NCBI GenBank assembly: GCA_963799315.1
Contig: CAWCWP010000001.1
Coordinates: 496,001-560,000, forward strand
Length of the DNA: 64,000 nt
DNA from: Parerythrobacter_A sp963799315
GTDB lineage: Bacteria; Pseudomonadota; Alphaproteobacteria; Sphingomonadales; Sphingomonadaceae
Direction: 5' to 3'
Shown here one piece after another: positions 1-11,060 of the stretch. The stretch's first letter is position 1. Each line of letters opens with the position of its first letter. The position numbers and the translations under genes are program-made. The notes beneath the pieces are model-generated. The model had not been told where the DNA came from. It did not search any database and was given only the letters and a program-made list of their open reading frames with translations.

Positions 1-1719
1 GCTCAGCCTGCTTCGCTGATGATGCTGTTCGAAAACGGTATCGGCATCGGTGCAGGCGTCAGCGAGGTGGCAGGCAACGCGGCAACGTCGCAGCTGGAGG
101 CGCTGCTGGGCGCATTGCCGCTGGGTCTCGCCATGACCGACCGCGACGGGCGCTTCCTGTTCGGCAACGACGCATTCCGCCGTGCCGTCGGGTTGGCCGA
201 TGCGGAGAGCGAAACCGCTGCGCCGATGCCGTCCTACCCCGGCGACCTGGTGGTGCGTGAGGACAAGGGCGCGCTGGCCGATGCCGTGCGCCGCTTCGCG
301 CGCGGTGCGCCGTCCAGCAACGACATCGCAGTGCGGCTGAAGCACAGTCCGGACGATCCCGTCTCGCTCGGCCTTGCCGGTGTGCGTGGGCTGGGCGATG
401 CCGCCGTGCTGCTCAGCCTGGCCGACAATTCGGAAGAAACGCGCCTGAAACGCGAAGTGGCGCAGGCGACCAAGATGCAGGCGGTGGGCCAGCTGGCGGG
501 CGGCGTCGCGCATGATTTCAACAATGTGCTGACCGCGATCATCGGCTATTGCGACCTGATGCTGCTGCGCCACATGCCTGGCGACAGCGACTATGACGAC
601 ATCCAGCAGATCCGCGCCAATTCCAACCGCGCCGCCAGCCTGACGCGGCACCTGCTCGCCTTCAGCCGCCAGCAGACGCTGCAACCGCGCGTCATCCAGC
701 TGCCCGACGTGGTGAGCGAGGTCAGCCAGTTGCTCAAGCGGCTGCTGGGCGAGACGATCGAGCTGAAAGTGCGGCACGACCGCAACCTTGGCCCGGTGCG
801 CGCGGACCCCAGCCAGCTCGAACAGGTCATCGTCAACCTCGCCGTCAATGCGCGCGATGCGATCATGGCGAATGCGCAAGCGAAGCCCGTCATCGGGCGT
901 GGCGGACGCGCTACCAGCGGGCGAGGCACGCTGACGCTCGCCACCCGCCGCATCGCCGCGCGCGACGTGCGCTCGATGGGGTCGGACATTGTGCCGGTCG
1001 GCGATTACACCGTGCTGGTGGTGCAGGACACCGGCGGCGGCATTCCGGCGGATGTGCTGGGCAAGATCTTCGAACCGTTCTTCACCACCAAGGAAGCCGG
1101 GCGCGCCGGATCGCTGGGCGGGACCGGGCTGGGCCTGTCCACCGTCTATGGCATCGTCAAGCAATCGGGCGGCTATATCTTCGCCGACAACCTGCCGGGG
1201 CCGGGCGGGACGGTGGAGGGCGCGCGCTTCACGCTCTATCTTCCGGTCCACACCGCGACCGAGCCGGAAGAGACAAACGCAACGCCCGCCCCCGCCGCCA
1301 CCAGCGAATGGTCCGGCGGCGCGCGCATCCTGCTGGTGGAGGACGAGGACATGGTCCGCGCCGTCGCCGACCGCGCGCTGGGCCGGGCGGGGCACACCAT
1401 GACGCTGGCGAGCGATGGCGAGGAAGGGCTGGCCCTGCTGGAGGCAGCGTACGAAGCGGGCGAGGCATTCGACCTGATTGTGTCCGACGTGGTCATGCCC
1501 GGCATGGACGGCCCCGCGATGGTCAAGGCCATCCGCGCGCATGTGCCCGATCTGCCGGTGCTGTTCATGTCCGGCTATGCCGAGGCGCAGTTGCGGCGCG
1601 ATATCGACGTGCCGGGCATGCATTTCATCGCCAAGCCATTCAGCGTTCAGGAAATTTCCGACAGGGTGGCGGGCATATTGAGTACATCGAAGACCAAGAG
1701 CGGGGGAGCTGCACTATGA
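1..1719 (+). CDS. cckA: Cell-cycle hybrid histidine kinase CckA (5' partial)
   Basis: Membrane-associated hybrid kinase which, in the alphaproteobacterial cell-cycle phosphorelay, phosphorylates ChpT and through it CtrA and CpdR. The reading frame is open to base 1, so the start and any membrane segments lie upstream. Counting from the first ATG (19), a PAS-like region covers about residues 26-140. The HisKA motif GGVAHDFNN carries the phospho-His at 165. The ATPase domain shows the VNLAVNARDA N box, DTGGGIP and GTGLGLSTVYGI. A C-terminal receiver has phospho-Asp 490 in VSDVVMPGMDG and Lys in FIAKPFS. The family name rests on the HDFNN box, the fused receiver and the recA neighbourhood. The stop overlaps the next start as ATGA, suggesting coupled translation. 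Confidence 0.88.
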   Translation, partial: AQPASLMMLFENGIGIGAGVSEVAGNAATSQLEALLGALPLGLAMTDRDGRFLFGNDAFRRAVGLADAESETAAPMPSYPGDLVVREDKGALADAVRRFARGAPSSNDIAVRLKHSPDDPVSLGLAGVRGLGDAAVLLSLADNSEETRLKREVAQATKMQAVGQLAGGVAHDFNNVLTAIIGYCDLMLLRHMPGDSDYDDIQQIRANSNRAASLTRHLLAFSRQQTLQPRVIQLPDVVSEVSQLLKRLLGETIELKVRHDRNLGPVRADPSQLEQVIVNLAVNARDAIMANAQAKPVIGRGGRATSGRGTLTLATRRIAARDVRSMGSDIVPVGDYTVLVVQDTGGGIPADVLGKIFEPFFTTKEAGRAGSLGGTGLGLSTVYGIVKQSGGYIFADNLPGPGGTVEGARFTLYLPVHTATEPEETNATPAPAATSEWSGGARILLVEDEDMVRAVADRALGRAGHTMTLASDGEEGLALLEAAYEAGEAFDLIVSDVVMPGMDGPAMVKAIRAHVPDLPVLFMSGYAEAQLRRDIDVPGMHFIAKPFSVQEISDRVAGILSTSKTKSGGAAL

Positions 1720-3239
1720 TACGGCATACGATTATGGCGGGCGCTGCGGGCGCGGCTTTGCTGGCAACGGCAACCTTCGCGCAGGACGCCAGCGAACCGC
1801 TGGGCGCATCGGCGCAGGGCGATGTCGCGGTCTCGATCTACCAGAACGGACAGGCGCTGGTGCAGGATGTGCGCCGCCTCGATATCGAACGCGGCCGTAG
1901 TCAGATCCAGTTCCCCGATGTCAGCGCCCGCATCCGGCCCGAAACGCTCAGCTTCGCGGCGCCCGATACCGCCATCGTCGAACAGAATTTCGATTTCGAC
2001 CTGCTGACGCCGACCAAGATGATGGAAAAGGCGATTGGCCGCACCGTCACCCTGCTGCGCACCAATCCCGCCACCGGCGCGGAAACGCGCGAGCGCGCCA
2101 CAGTGCTCAGCACGGCGGGCGGCGTAGTGCTGCGCATCGGGGACCGCATCGAAGTGCTGCGCGACGACGGCCTGCCCGTGCGCGTCATCTTCGACGAGGT
2201 GCCGCCCAACCTGCGCGCGCGCCCGACGCTGAGCGTTAATGTCGAAAGCACGCGCGGCGGCACGCGGCCCGTTTCCATCCGCTACCTCACCACCGGCCTC
2301 GGCTGGAGCGCGGATTACGTCGCGCTGTATGACGAGGCATCGGACGCCATCGACATGCAGGGCTGGGTCACGCTGACCAACCAGACCGGCACCACCTTCA
2401 ACCAGGCGCAGACGCTGCTGGTGGCGGGCAATCCCAATGCGGGCAGCAATAGCGGGTCGCGCCGTGTTTCCCGCAGCCGGGTGCGCGGCAATAACGGCAA
2501 TATGGTCCGCCCCGGCACCGAGACGGCGAACCGCGAGCAGGTCGGCGAGTTCTACCTGTATCCGCTGGCCGAGCGCACCACCATCGCCAACGCGCAGACC
2601 AAGCAGGTCAGCTTCCTCGACGTGCAGGGCGTCGCCGCGCGCAAGACCTACACCCGCACCGTCGGCTGGCTGTCGAATGACGGGCAACCGGTCAATGCCG
2701 CGAGCGAGATTGCTTTCAGCTCCAGTCGCGCGATGGAGGGCTGGGCGATGCGCTGCCCGCCGGCACGGTGCGCTTTTACCAGAAGGACGCGCAGGGCACG
2801 CCGCAGTTCATCGGCGAGAACGGCATCGGCCACACCCCGATGGGCAGCGACCTGTCGCTGAAAACCGGCGATGCCTTCGATGTGTTCACGCAGGCCGAAG
2901 TCGAGAAACGCGAGCGCCTGTCCGCGCAGGAATGGGAGCGCACCGCGCGCTACACCGTGTTCGAGGATGGCGAGGAAGTGCGCCGGATCGAAGCGGAGCG
3001 GCCGGTCACCTACTGGCAAACCACCATGCGCTACACGCTGACCAATGCGAAAAGCGCGCCCGTTTCCATCGATCTGACGCAGGCCGGGCTGGACCGGGGC
3101 TGGTGGAGCCGCGACTTCCGTATCGTGACCGAAGATCTGCCGGGCGAACAGGACAGCATGCGACCAGCGCAGCTGGGTCGTGCCGGTGCCCGCCAATGGC
3201 ACGCGCGAGTTCCGGGTCACCTACGCCACGCGGTACTGA
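1716..3239 (+). CDS. DUF4139 domain-containing secreted protein, copy 1 (two indels)
   Basis: Predicted exported protein of about 507 residues with a signal peptide (MIRHTIMAGAAGAALLATA, then AQD) and a DUF4139 region (LTTGLGWSADYVALYD, GEFYLYPL, LPAGTVRFYQKD). Its biochemical role is unknown. The coding sequence crosses frames twice. One C appears to be missing near 2741; restoring it gives MEGLGDALPAGTV. One C appears to be extra at 3161; removing it gives MDQRSWVVPVPANG and then VTYATRY and stop. The two changes cancel, so the total length stays divisible by three. It is translationally coupled to cckA by ATGA and followed by a second DUF4139 copy. DUF4139 assignment is confident, function is not. 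Confidence 0.75.
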
Positions 3240-3245
3240 GCAGGG

Positions 3246-4915
3246 TGGCCCGTTGGCTTCATTCCGAGACCGGCATATCGCTGGCGACGCTGCTCCGTGC
3301 GCTATCGCGCAGCCGGAGCCGCGCGCCGCGATAGACGCCAGCGCCCCGCAATCGGTCGCCGTCACGATCTATCGCGACCCCGACCGTGCGCCCGATGCGC
3401 GAGATGCGCCGCACGCTGCCGCGCGGCTTCGCCATGATATCGGAAACGCGCACCGTCACCCTGCCGCCGGGGCGCTCGACCCTGCGGTTCGAAGGTGTGG
3501 CGGAAGGCATGGTCGCGGTCAGCGCCATCGTCACCGGCCTGCCCGGCGGCACGATCGAGAAGAACCGCAATGCCGACCTGCTCAGCCCCGCCGCGCTGCT
3601 GGACGGCACGCTGGGCAATCGCGTGCGGATCACGCGGACCAACCCCGCTACCGGGAAGCGGAGAGCGAACGCGCCGTGGTCCGCACCCGCGCCGATGGCG
3701 GCATCGTGTTGCAGACCGATGCGGGTTACGAGGCGGTGCGCTGTTCGGGTCTGCCGGAGGGACTGAGCTACGACCGCGTGCCCGAAGGACTTAGCGCCAG
3801 CCGGTGTTCTCCATCGACACGCGCGATGACGCGGGCGGCACCTACACCGTCACGCTGACCTACCTCGCCTGGGGCTTCGACTGGCGCGCGCATTATGTCG
3901 CCTATCTGGGCGAGCGCGCGCGCGACGGCACCGTGCGCTACGATCTGGAAAGCTGGCTGACCCTGCTGAACGACAACAACCAGAGCTTTGCCGATGCGCG
4001 AACTGATGGCGGTGGCGGGCACGCTGAATGTGGAAAGCGATTTCGAAGAACTGTCCGATCCGCCGCAGGCCGCGCCGTTGCGGATCACCTGCTTTCCTAT
4101 CGGCAGCACGGCGGCGGGGTCGCGGATCGACGTTACGCATCTTTGCGACTCCACCGCCGCCACCGCCAGTCGCCCGCACCGGCCATGATGGTTCGAGAGC
4201 GCGCCAGCTCGATCGTCGTCACCGGATCGCGTATGTCTCGTGCGGACTTAGCGATGAAGGCGCGTGAGGAAGATCTCGGCGACCTCAAGCTCTACCGCGT
4301 GCCCGAACCCATCACCGTGGCTGCGCAAAGCCTGAAACAGGTGGCGTTCCTGCAAAAGGAAGGCGTGCGACGGGCGGTTCGTGCATCGCGCTGTCTGCAA
4401 TCCCGGCGACTATACGCGCGACTGGGCGACGGACGAACCGCCGCGACGCAACTGACGCTGGAATCGGTCAATATCGAACGCGACGGGCTGGGTGTTGCGC
4501 TGCCCAGCGGCGGCATCAGCGTGTTCGAACGCGTCCCGCAAATGGCGCAATTCGGCCCTCTGCTGCTCGCCGATGATGGTATGCGCGATTATGCCGTGGC
4601 GCAGGATGTGGAAATTCGGCTGGGCGGAAGCGAGCGGCGTGCGGGCGCTGTGCACGCTGCGCGACGGAACGGGCCGAGAAAGCGTGCTGGACGACGGGGA
4701 ATGGGCAGCGATGCGCGCGCGAGTCGTCAACCGGTCGCCGCGCGATGCGCCGATGCGGGTCGTGCTTGGGTGCGGCGGGCGAGTGGCGCTATCGCACGCG
4801 CGGCGATGACGCAGCGCATCAAGGACGGCGAAGAAGTGATCGAGTTCACCGTGCGCGCCGGGCAGACCGCACCGTGGACTGGTCCATCCGCAGCGTTGCC
4901 GACACCGACGAATAG
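3246..4915 (+). pseudogene. Second tandem DUF4139 gene, broken by many indels
   Basis: A second DUF4139-type protein of about 550 residues can be read only by changing frame at least ten times. Recognisable pieces in order are QPEPRAAIDASAPQSVAVTI, LPRGFAMISETRTVTLPPG, TYTVTLTYLAWGFDWRAHYV, LMAVAGTLNVESDFEELSD, RASSIVVTGSRM, DLKLYRVPEPITVAAQSLKQ, LGVALPSGGISVFERVPQM, EEVIEFTVRAGQT and DWSIRSVADTDE then stop (4913-4915). Each piece keeps clean coding character with almost no internal stops. The start is uncertain; a GTG at 3246 is possible. This is either a recently dead paralogue of the preceding gene or a patch of very poor sequence; pure indels with intact codons between them favour the second. 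Confidence 0.6.
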
Positions 4916-4934
4916 CAAATCCAACATTATTTTT

Positions 4935-4949
4935 GTTCCACTCTTGTTC
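4935..4949 (+). promoter_or_regulatory. LexA (SOS) box upstream of recA
   Basis: The direct repeat GTTC-N7-GTTC (GTTC at 4935-4938 and 4946-4949) is the known alphaproteobacterial LexA operator. It lies 79 bases before the recA start and 20 bases after the preceding stop. The second half-site also heads an inverted repeat, TTGTTC at 4944-4949 and GAACAA at 4955-4960. Repression by LexA and induction by DNA damage are inferred from the match and position. Confidence 0.8.
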
Positions 4950-5027
4950 TTGTGGAACAAACCCGATACATGATGCGACAGTTGAAGACCGGGGCACCTG
5001 CTCTGGCCATCTGATGGAGGTCATGTC

Positions 5028-6089
5028 ATGGCGGCTAAACTCAAGCTGGTAGAAGGTAAGGAACCAAACGTGGACCGTCAGAAGGCACTCGACGCGGCGC
5101 TGTCGCAGATCGACCGCGCATTCGGCAAAGGCTCGGCGATGAAGCTGGGCAGCCGGGAAGCGATGAATATCGAAGCGATCTCCACCGGCTCGCTCGGGCT
5201 GGATATCGCGCTTGGTATCGGCGGCTTGCCGAAGGGCCGCGTGATCGAGGTTTACGGGCCGGAAAGCTCGGGCAAGACCACGCTGGCGCTGCATGTGATT
5301 GCAGAAGCGCAGAAGAACGGCGGCACCGCTGCCTTCGTCGATGCCGAACATGCGCTCGACCCCGTCTATGCCAAGAAGCTGGGCGTCGATGTGGACGAAC
5401 TGATCGTGTCGCAGCCCGATACGGGCGAGCAGGCGCTGGAAATTACCGATACGCTGGTCCGCTCCAATGCGGTCGATGTGCTGGTGGTCGATTCGGTCGC
5501 GGCGCTGGTGCCGCGTGCGGAAATCGAAGGCGAGATGGGCGACAGCCATGTCGGCTTGCAGGCGCGCCTGATGTCGCAGTCGCTGCGCAAGCTGACCGGT
5601 TCGATCAACCGTTCCAAATGCATGGTGATCTTCATCAACCAGCTGCGCATGAAAATCGGCGTGATGTACGGCAACCCCGAAACCACGACGGGCGGTAATG
5701 CGCTCAAGTTCTATGCCTCGGTCCGCCTCGACATCCGCCGCACCGGCCAGATCAAGGACCGGGACGAGATCATCGGCAACTCGACCCGCGTCAAAGTGGT
5801 CAAGAACAAGGTCGCGCCGCCGTTCAAGCAGGTCGAGTTCGACATCATGTATGGCGAGGGGATTTCCAAGATCGGCGAGATACTCGATCTCGGCGTCAAG
5901 GCCGGCATCGTGGAGAAATCGGGTTCCTGGTTCTCCTATGACAGCGTCCGCATCGGGCAGGGCCGCGAAAACTCGAAACAGTTCCTGAAGGAAAATCCAG
6001 AGATGTGTGCCACGTTGGAGGCCTCTATCCGCGGCAAAACCGACGAGGTCGCCGAAGAGATGATGACCGGTCCTGACGCGGAGGACTGA
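5028..6089 (+). CDS. recA: Recombinase RecA
   Basis: DNA-dependent ATPase that forms filaments on single-stranded DNA, drives strand exchange and triggers LexA self-cleavage. The protein has 353 residues, the normal length. Walker A GPESSGKT is at residues 77-84, the Walker B region reads LVVDSVAALVP, loop L2 carries GNPETTTGGNALKFYAS, and the expected short acidic tail is present. An AGGAGG-like Shine-Dalgarno (GGAGG) precedes the ATG by a few bases. A LexA box lies upstream. The gene is intact, in contrast with its neighbours on both sides. recA next to alaS is a common alphaproteobacterial arrangement. Confidence 0.98.
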   Translation: MAAKLKLVEGKEPNVDRQKALDAALSQIDRAFGKGSAMKLGSREAMNIEAISTGSLGLDIALGIGGLPKGRVIEVYGPESSGKTTLALHVIAEAQKNGGTAAFVDAEHALDPVYAKKLGVDVDELIVSQPDTGEQALEITDTLVRSNAVDVLVVDSVAALVPRAEIEGEMGDSHVGLQARLMSQSLRKLTGSINRSKCMVIFINQLRMKIGVMYGNPETTTGGNALKFYASVRLDIRRTGQIKDRDEIIGNSTRVKVVKNKVAPPFKQVEFDIMYGEGISKIGEILDLGVKAGIVEKSGSWFSYDSVRIGQGRENSKQFLKENPEMCATLEASIRGKTDEVAEEMMTGPDAED

Positions 6090-6145
6090 CGCTCGCACTC
6101 TTCAAGGGGGCGGTGTGCTACTTCGCCGGCCTCGTAAAACGATGG

Positions 6146-6197
6146 AAGGCCGATGCCGCGTCCTCGCCGGACGCCGCGTCGGCCTTTCGTGCTTTTT
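6146..6197 (+). terminator. Candidate rho-independent terminator after recA
   Basis: AAGGCCGA (6146-6153) pairs with TCGGCCTT (6179-6186) across a 25-base loop that can pair further, followed by TTTCGTGCTTTTTG. It sits 57 bases after the recA stop. The remainder of the 231-base recA-alaS gap shows no reading frame or clear promoter that I recognise. Confidence 0.5.
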
Positions 6198-6320
6198 GCC
6201 TGCCAGATACACGAGGAATCCGCCACTCCTGAACCGTGTGTCATGTGTCAACAGTGCTGCGGATCGCACAACACAGGCTGCCGCATCTTGTCGCTCCGCA
6301 CCAGCGCCTAATCACCCGCG

Positions 6321-8982
6321 ATGCAATCCACGAACGACATCCGCCGGTCCTTCCTCGATTTCTTCGAACAGGCCGATCACACGCCCATTCAGAGCGCACC
6401 GCTGGTGCCGTATAACGATCCGACGCTGATGTTCGTCAATGCCGGGATGGTGCCGTTCAAGAACGTCTTTACCGGTCTGGAAACACCGCCCGCCCCGCGC
6501 GCCACCAGCAGCCAGAAATGCGTCCGCGCGGGCGGCAAGCACAATGATCTCGACAATGTCGGCTATACCGCCCGCCACCACACCTTCTTCGAAATGCTCG
6601 GCAATTTCAGCTTCGGCGATTATTTCAAGGAACAGGCGATTGCCAATGCCTGGACCCTGCTGACCCGCGAATGGGGCCTGCCCGCCGACCGCCTGCTGGT
6701 CACGGTCTATCACACCGACGACGAAGCCTTCGACCTGTGGCGCAAGATCGCCGGCCTGCCCGAAGATCGCATCATCCGCATCGCGACCGACGACAATTTC
6801 TGGTCGATGGGCGACACCGGACCGTGCGGCCCGTCGAGCGAGATGTTCTACGATCACGGCGACCATATTCCCGGCGGCCCTCCCGGCAGCCCGGACGAGG
6901 ACGGCGACCGTTTCATCGAGATCTGGAACCTGGTGTTCATGCAGTTCGACCAGGCAGCGGACGGCACCCGCTCCCCATTGCCGCGCCCGTCCATCGATAC
7001 CGGCATGGGGCTGGAACGCGTCGCGGCGGTCATGCAGGGCGTGCATGACAATTACGATATCGACACGTTCCGCGCGCTGATCGCCGCCTCCGAAAGCGCT
7101 GTGGGCCAGCCAGCCTCACCGGGCACCACTGCCAGCCACCGCGTCATCGCCGACCATTTGCGCTCGACCTCGTTCCTGCTCGCCGACGGCGTGCTGCCTT
7201 CCAACGAAGGGCGCGGCTATGTCCTGCGCCGGATCATGCGCCGCGCCATGCGCCATGCGCACTTGCTCGGCGCAAGCGAACCGCTGATGCACCGCCTCGT
7301 CCCCGCACTGGTTGGCGAAATGGGGCAGGCCTTTCCGGAACTGCAACGCGGCGAAGCCCTGATCGCCGAAGTGCTGGAGCGCGAGGAAACGCAGTTCCGC
7401 CGCACGCTCGACAACGGGTTGCGCCTGCTCGACGAGGAAACCGCCGGTCTTTCCAGTGGCGCGACGCTCGATGGCGACACCGCGTTCAAGCTCTACGACA
7501 CCTACGGCTTCCCCTACGACCTGACCGAGGATGCCTTGCGCGCACGCGGCATGGGCGTGGACCGCGCCGGGTTCGACGCAGCGATGGCCGAACAGAAGGA
7601 AGCCGCGCGCGCGGCATGGAAAGGCTCCGGCGCGGCCACGTCGGACGATGTCTGGTTCGACATCGCCGAACGCGAAGGCGCCACCGAGTTCACCGGCTAC
7701 TCCACCACCGAGGGCGAGGGCCGGGTTGTGGCGATGGTGCGCGACGGAGCGGAAATCGAGTCCGCCAAAGCGGGCGACACGTTATATGTGCTGACCAACC
7801 AGACGCCGTTCTACGCCGAAAGCGGCGGGCAGGCAGGCGATGCCGGAACGATGGAAACCGCGTCGGGCTTCGCCGCGCAGGTGACCGATACCGCCAAGCC
7901 CTCGGCCGGCTCCACGCCCATCACGTCACTGTCGAAACAGGTGCAATTCGCAGTCGGCGATATCGTCCGGCTTACCGTCGATGCAGCACGGCGCGACCGG
8001 GTCCGCGCGAACCATTCCGCCACCCATCTGCTGCATGCCGCCCTGCGCGCGCATTTGGGCGAGCATGTCACGCAGAAGGGTTCGCTGGTTGCCGAAGACC
8101 GCTTCCGTTTCGATTTCTCGCACCCGAAACCGCTGTCGGCGGACGATATCGACGCCATCGAAGCAGACGTGAATGCGGAAATCCGCGCCAACGAAACTGT
8201 CGGCACGCGGCTGATGACCCCGGACGATGCGGTGGAGGCGGGCGCACTGGCGCTGTTCGGCGAGAAATACGGCGACGAGGTCCGCGTGCTGTCGATGGGG
8301 CGCGCGGGCGAGAGCGGTCTGAACTATTCGGTCGAACTGTGCGGCGGCACCCATGTCGATGCGACAGGCGATATCGGCTTGCTGCGGATCGTGTCGGAAA
8401 GCGCGGTTTCATCGGGCGTGCGCCGGATCGAAGCGTTGACCGGCGAAGCGGCACGGCGCTGGCTGGTCGGGCGCGAAGACACGCTCAAGCAGGCGGCGGG
8501 ATTGCTGAAAACCACACCGGACGATGTCGGCAAACGGCTTGCGGCACTGGTGGAAGAGCGCAAGACGCTGGACCGTGAGTTGAGCGAAGCACGCAAGGCC
8601 TTGGCGCTGGCGGGAGCGGGCGGTGCTGCTGCCGAGACCGGCGCTGGGTCCGAAACTGTCGCGGGTGTAGCCTTCGCAGGCAAAGTCCTGAACGGCTTGA
8701 ACCCGAAGGAACTGCGCCCTTTGCTCGACGATGCCAAATCGGGGATTGGCTCCGGTATCGCTGCCGCGATTGCGGTCAATGACGGCAAGGCCGCCTTTGC
8801 GGTGGCAGTAACCGACGACCTGACCGAGCAGGTTCGATGCGGTCGCGCTGGTGCGCGCCGGTGTCGAAGCACTGGGCGGCAAGGGCGGCGGCGGTCGCCG
8901 CGACATGGCGCAGGGCGGCGGCCCGGATGGCAACAAGGCGGACGCCGCACTCGACGCTATCCGGGCCGCGATCACGGCGTAG
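6321..8982 (+). CDS. alaS: Alanine--tRNA ligase (one frameshift near the 3' end)
   Basis: Charges tRNA-Ala with alanine and edits mischarged Ser/Gly. The N-terminal class II catalytic core begins NDIRRSFLDFFEQADHT and contains the motif 2 region RHHTFFEMLGNFSFGDYF. The editing domain has NHSATHLLH near residue 564, and the second half of the metal site is CGGTH (Cys near 674). A C-terminal helical region follows. One extra G at 8831/8832 shifts the frame. Without it the protein ends AVTDDLTEQ-FDAVALVRAG to DAIRAAITA and stop, giving 886 residues, the family norm. Since the gene is essential, the shift is probably a sequence error. Confidence 0.95.
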
Positions 8983-8993
8983 CCCGGCACAAA

Positions 8994-9176
8994 TCAGGCG
9001 GGTGGCGTCTGCTTTGTCTGACCGCTGCTGCCTGCCGGAACATCGTTGCCGCCGGTATCGCCGGATTGCTTGCGTCCGCGCGATGTTGCGCCCGCATTGC
9101 TTACCGGATCGGTGACGTTGGCGGGCTTGAACTTCTCGGCATTCGGCGTGGGCTTGGTGGGATCGGGATTGGTCAT
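8994..9176 (-). CDS. Small hydrophilic hypothetical protein
   Basis: A 60-residue protein, rich in Asn, Pro, Lys, Thr and Gly, beginning MTNPDPTKPTPNAEKFKPAN and ending SSGQTKQTPPA. It has no membrane segment or recognised domain and is probably disordered. The start at 9176 was chosen because GGAG lies just upstream in GGAGACGAAACC-ATG. An in-frame ATG at 9203 lacks such a site. It converges with alaS, leaving only eleven bases between the stops. Function unknown. Confidence 0.5.
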   Translation of the reverse strand: MTNPDPTKPTPNAEKFKPANVTDPVSNAGATSRGRKQSGDTGGNDVPAGSSGQTKQTPPA

Positions 9177-9240
9177 GGTTTCGTCTCCTTGTTGCCTGAT
9201 CAACGGCCAGCGGCGCGAAGGGGTCCGGACCGCGCCCGGT

Positions 9241-11003
9241 TTACACCGGTTTTTCCGCCGAAGTGGTGCGCAGTTTGGGCGTGTAATCCAGCGCGCCGTC
9301 CTTCTCGATCTGCGCGCGGAATTCGTCGCGCTTTTCGTGAATCGAGGCGATGACCGGCCCCATCGCCACGCCGATATCGACCAGCACCGCTTCGGATAAT
9401 TGCAGCGAGCTTTCCAGCGTTTCCGGCACGGCGTGGCTGGCGCCGGCGCGGTAGAGTTCGGCGGCGTGGATAGCGTCGCGGGCGCGGGCGACGATCAGCA
9501 GGTCGGGATGCTCCTTGCGCAGCTTGCGCACCAGCCGCTCGGCCAGCACCGGCTCGTCCATCGTCAGCACTACGGCGGGCGCGTCGGCTACGCCCAGTCG
9601 CTCCATCGCCTCGCCCCGTCCGGCATCGCCGAAGGTCGCGCGGAACCCGTGGCGCTTGGCTTGCTCGATCAGGTCCGCATTGGCATCGATCGCGACGTAG
9701 GGCTTGTCGTGCGCTTTCAGCATCTGCGCGACCAGCCGACCGACCCGGCCAGCGCCGACGATGATGACGCGGGTGCTCGCCATCTTCCGGCGCGTCGATG
9801 ACGGGAGCGGGTTCGACCCGCCGCGCGATAACGCGACCCAGCCGTGCCAGCAGGGGCGTGACGGTCAGCCCGATGGCGGTCACGATCTGCCAGAACTGCG
9901 CCGTGCCGGGCTGGATCAGCAGCGCCGCGCCCGCCGCGGACATGACGATCAGCGTGGTTTCGGACGGGCTGGCCATCAGAATGCCGGTTTCCGCCGCCGT
10001 GCTGCGCCGCGCGCCCATCAGCCGCAGCAGCATGCCGGTGACCAGCGCCTTGAACACCAGAACCAGCACGACCGCCACTGCGATGGCAGCGAAATTGTCC
10101 CAGATGGTCAGCAGGTCGATGCTCATGCCGACGGTGATCAGGAAAATGCCGAGCGCCAGCCCCTTGAACGGCTCCATGATGCTTTCGACTTCGCCGTGAT
10201 ATTCGGTTTCGGCGATCAGCAGGCCGGCAATCAGCGCGCCGACGATGGGCGACAGGCCGACGGCGGCGGTCGCGAGGCTGGCGGCGATGACGACGAGCAG
10301 GCTGGCGGCGAGGAACAGTTCGGGGCTTTTCGTGCGGGCTGCCTGCGCAAACAGGCGGGGCAGGGCGATGCGGCCCAGTACCATCATGACGGCCACCACG
10401 ATGCCGCCCTGCATCAGTGTGTCGACCAGCCCTTCCCAGCCGCCATTTGCCGCCGGGGCCATCGCGCCCAGCACGAAGATGATCGGCACGATCATGATGT
10501 CTTCGAACAGCAGCATGCGACAGCGCCGCACGCCCGACCGGCGAGGTCGTGCCGGCAATCGGCAGCACGATTGCGGTGGAGGAGAAGGCGAGCGCGAAGC
10601 CCAGCGCCAGCGCGCCGGTCCAGTACTGGCCCAGCATCGAAAGCGCCGCCGCCGCGATTGAACCGATGATCAGCAGCTCCAGCGCGCCAAGGCCGAACAC
10701 CAGCTTGCGCATTTGCCACAATCGCTTGAACGACAGCTCCAGCCCGATGGTGAACAGCAGCAGGATGATGCCGAATTCGGCATAAGGCGCGAGCGCCTCG
10801 GGATCGGTTATGGTGACGTGTTGCAGCCAGGGGTGGTCGTACACCAGCTTGCCGAGGCCGTAGGGGCCGACCAGGATGCCGATCAGGATGAAGCCGATGA
10901 CCGGCGTGATGCGGAACCGGGCGAACAGCGGGATGACGATCCCGGCGGCCCCCAGGATTACCAGCGCATCGCTGAAGGATGCCGTATCGAGTTCTGCCGC
11001 CAT
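9241..11003 (-). CDS. CPA2 cation:proton antiporter, KefB/KefC type (two frameshifts)
   Basis: Inner-membrane monovalent cation/proton antiporter of the CPA2 family. About twelve membrane helices (from ALVILGAAGIVIPLF through ALELLIIGSIAAAALSML to QIVTAIGLTVTPLLARLG) are followed by a cytoplasmic TrkA-N/RCK nucleotide-binding domain that opens STRVIIVGAGRVGRLVAQML. Two extra bases break the frame. One is at 10517, where removal gives VGRAALSMLLFEDIMIVPII; the other is at 9780/9781, where it gives PEDASTRVIIVGAG. Repaired length is 586 residues, normal for the family. Whether it moves K+ or Na+ cannot be told from sequence, so no symbol is given. Confidence 0.8.
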
Positions 11004-11060
11004 GCGAGCGGGTTAGAGCGCCGCCCGCGTCAAGTCACGCAGGTTTGCACATGAGCGGTG

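Noticed and set aside
4410..6098. A 562-codon minus-strand frame across recA.
   Set aside because: Antisense shadow of recA with no start signal or family resemblance.
8833..9353. A long C-terminal extension of AlaS to 1010 codons.
   Set aside because: It results from a one-base shift; the other frame gives the normal AlaS end and stop at 8982.
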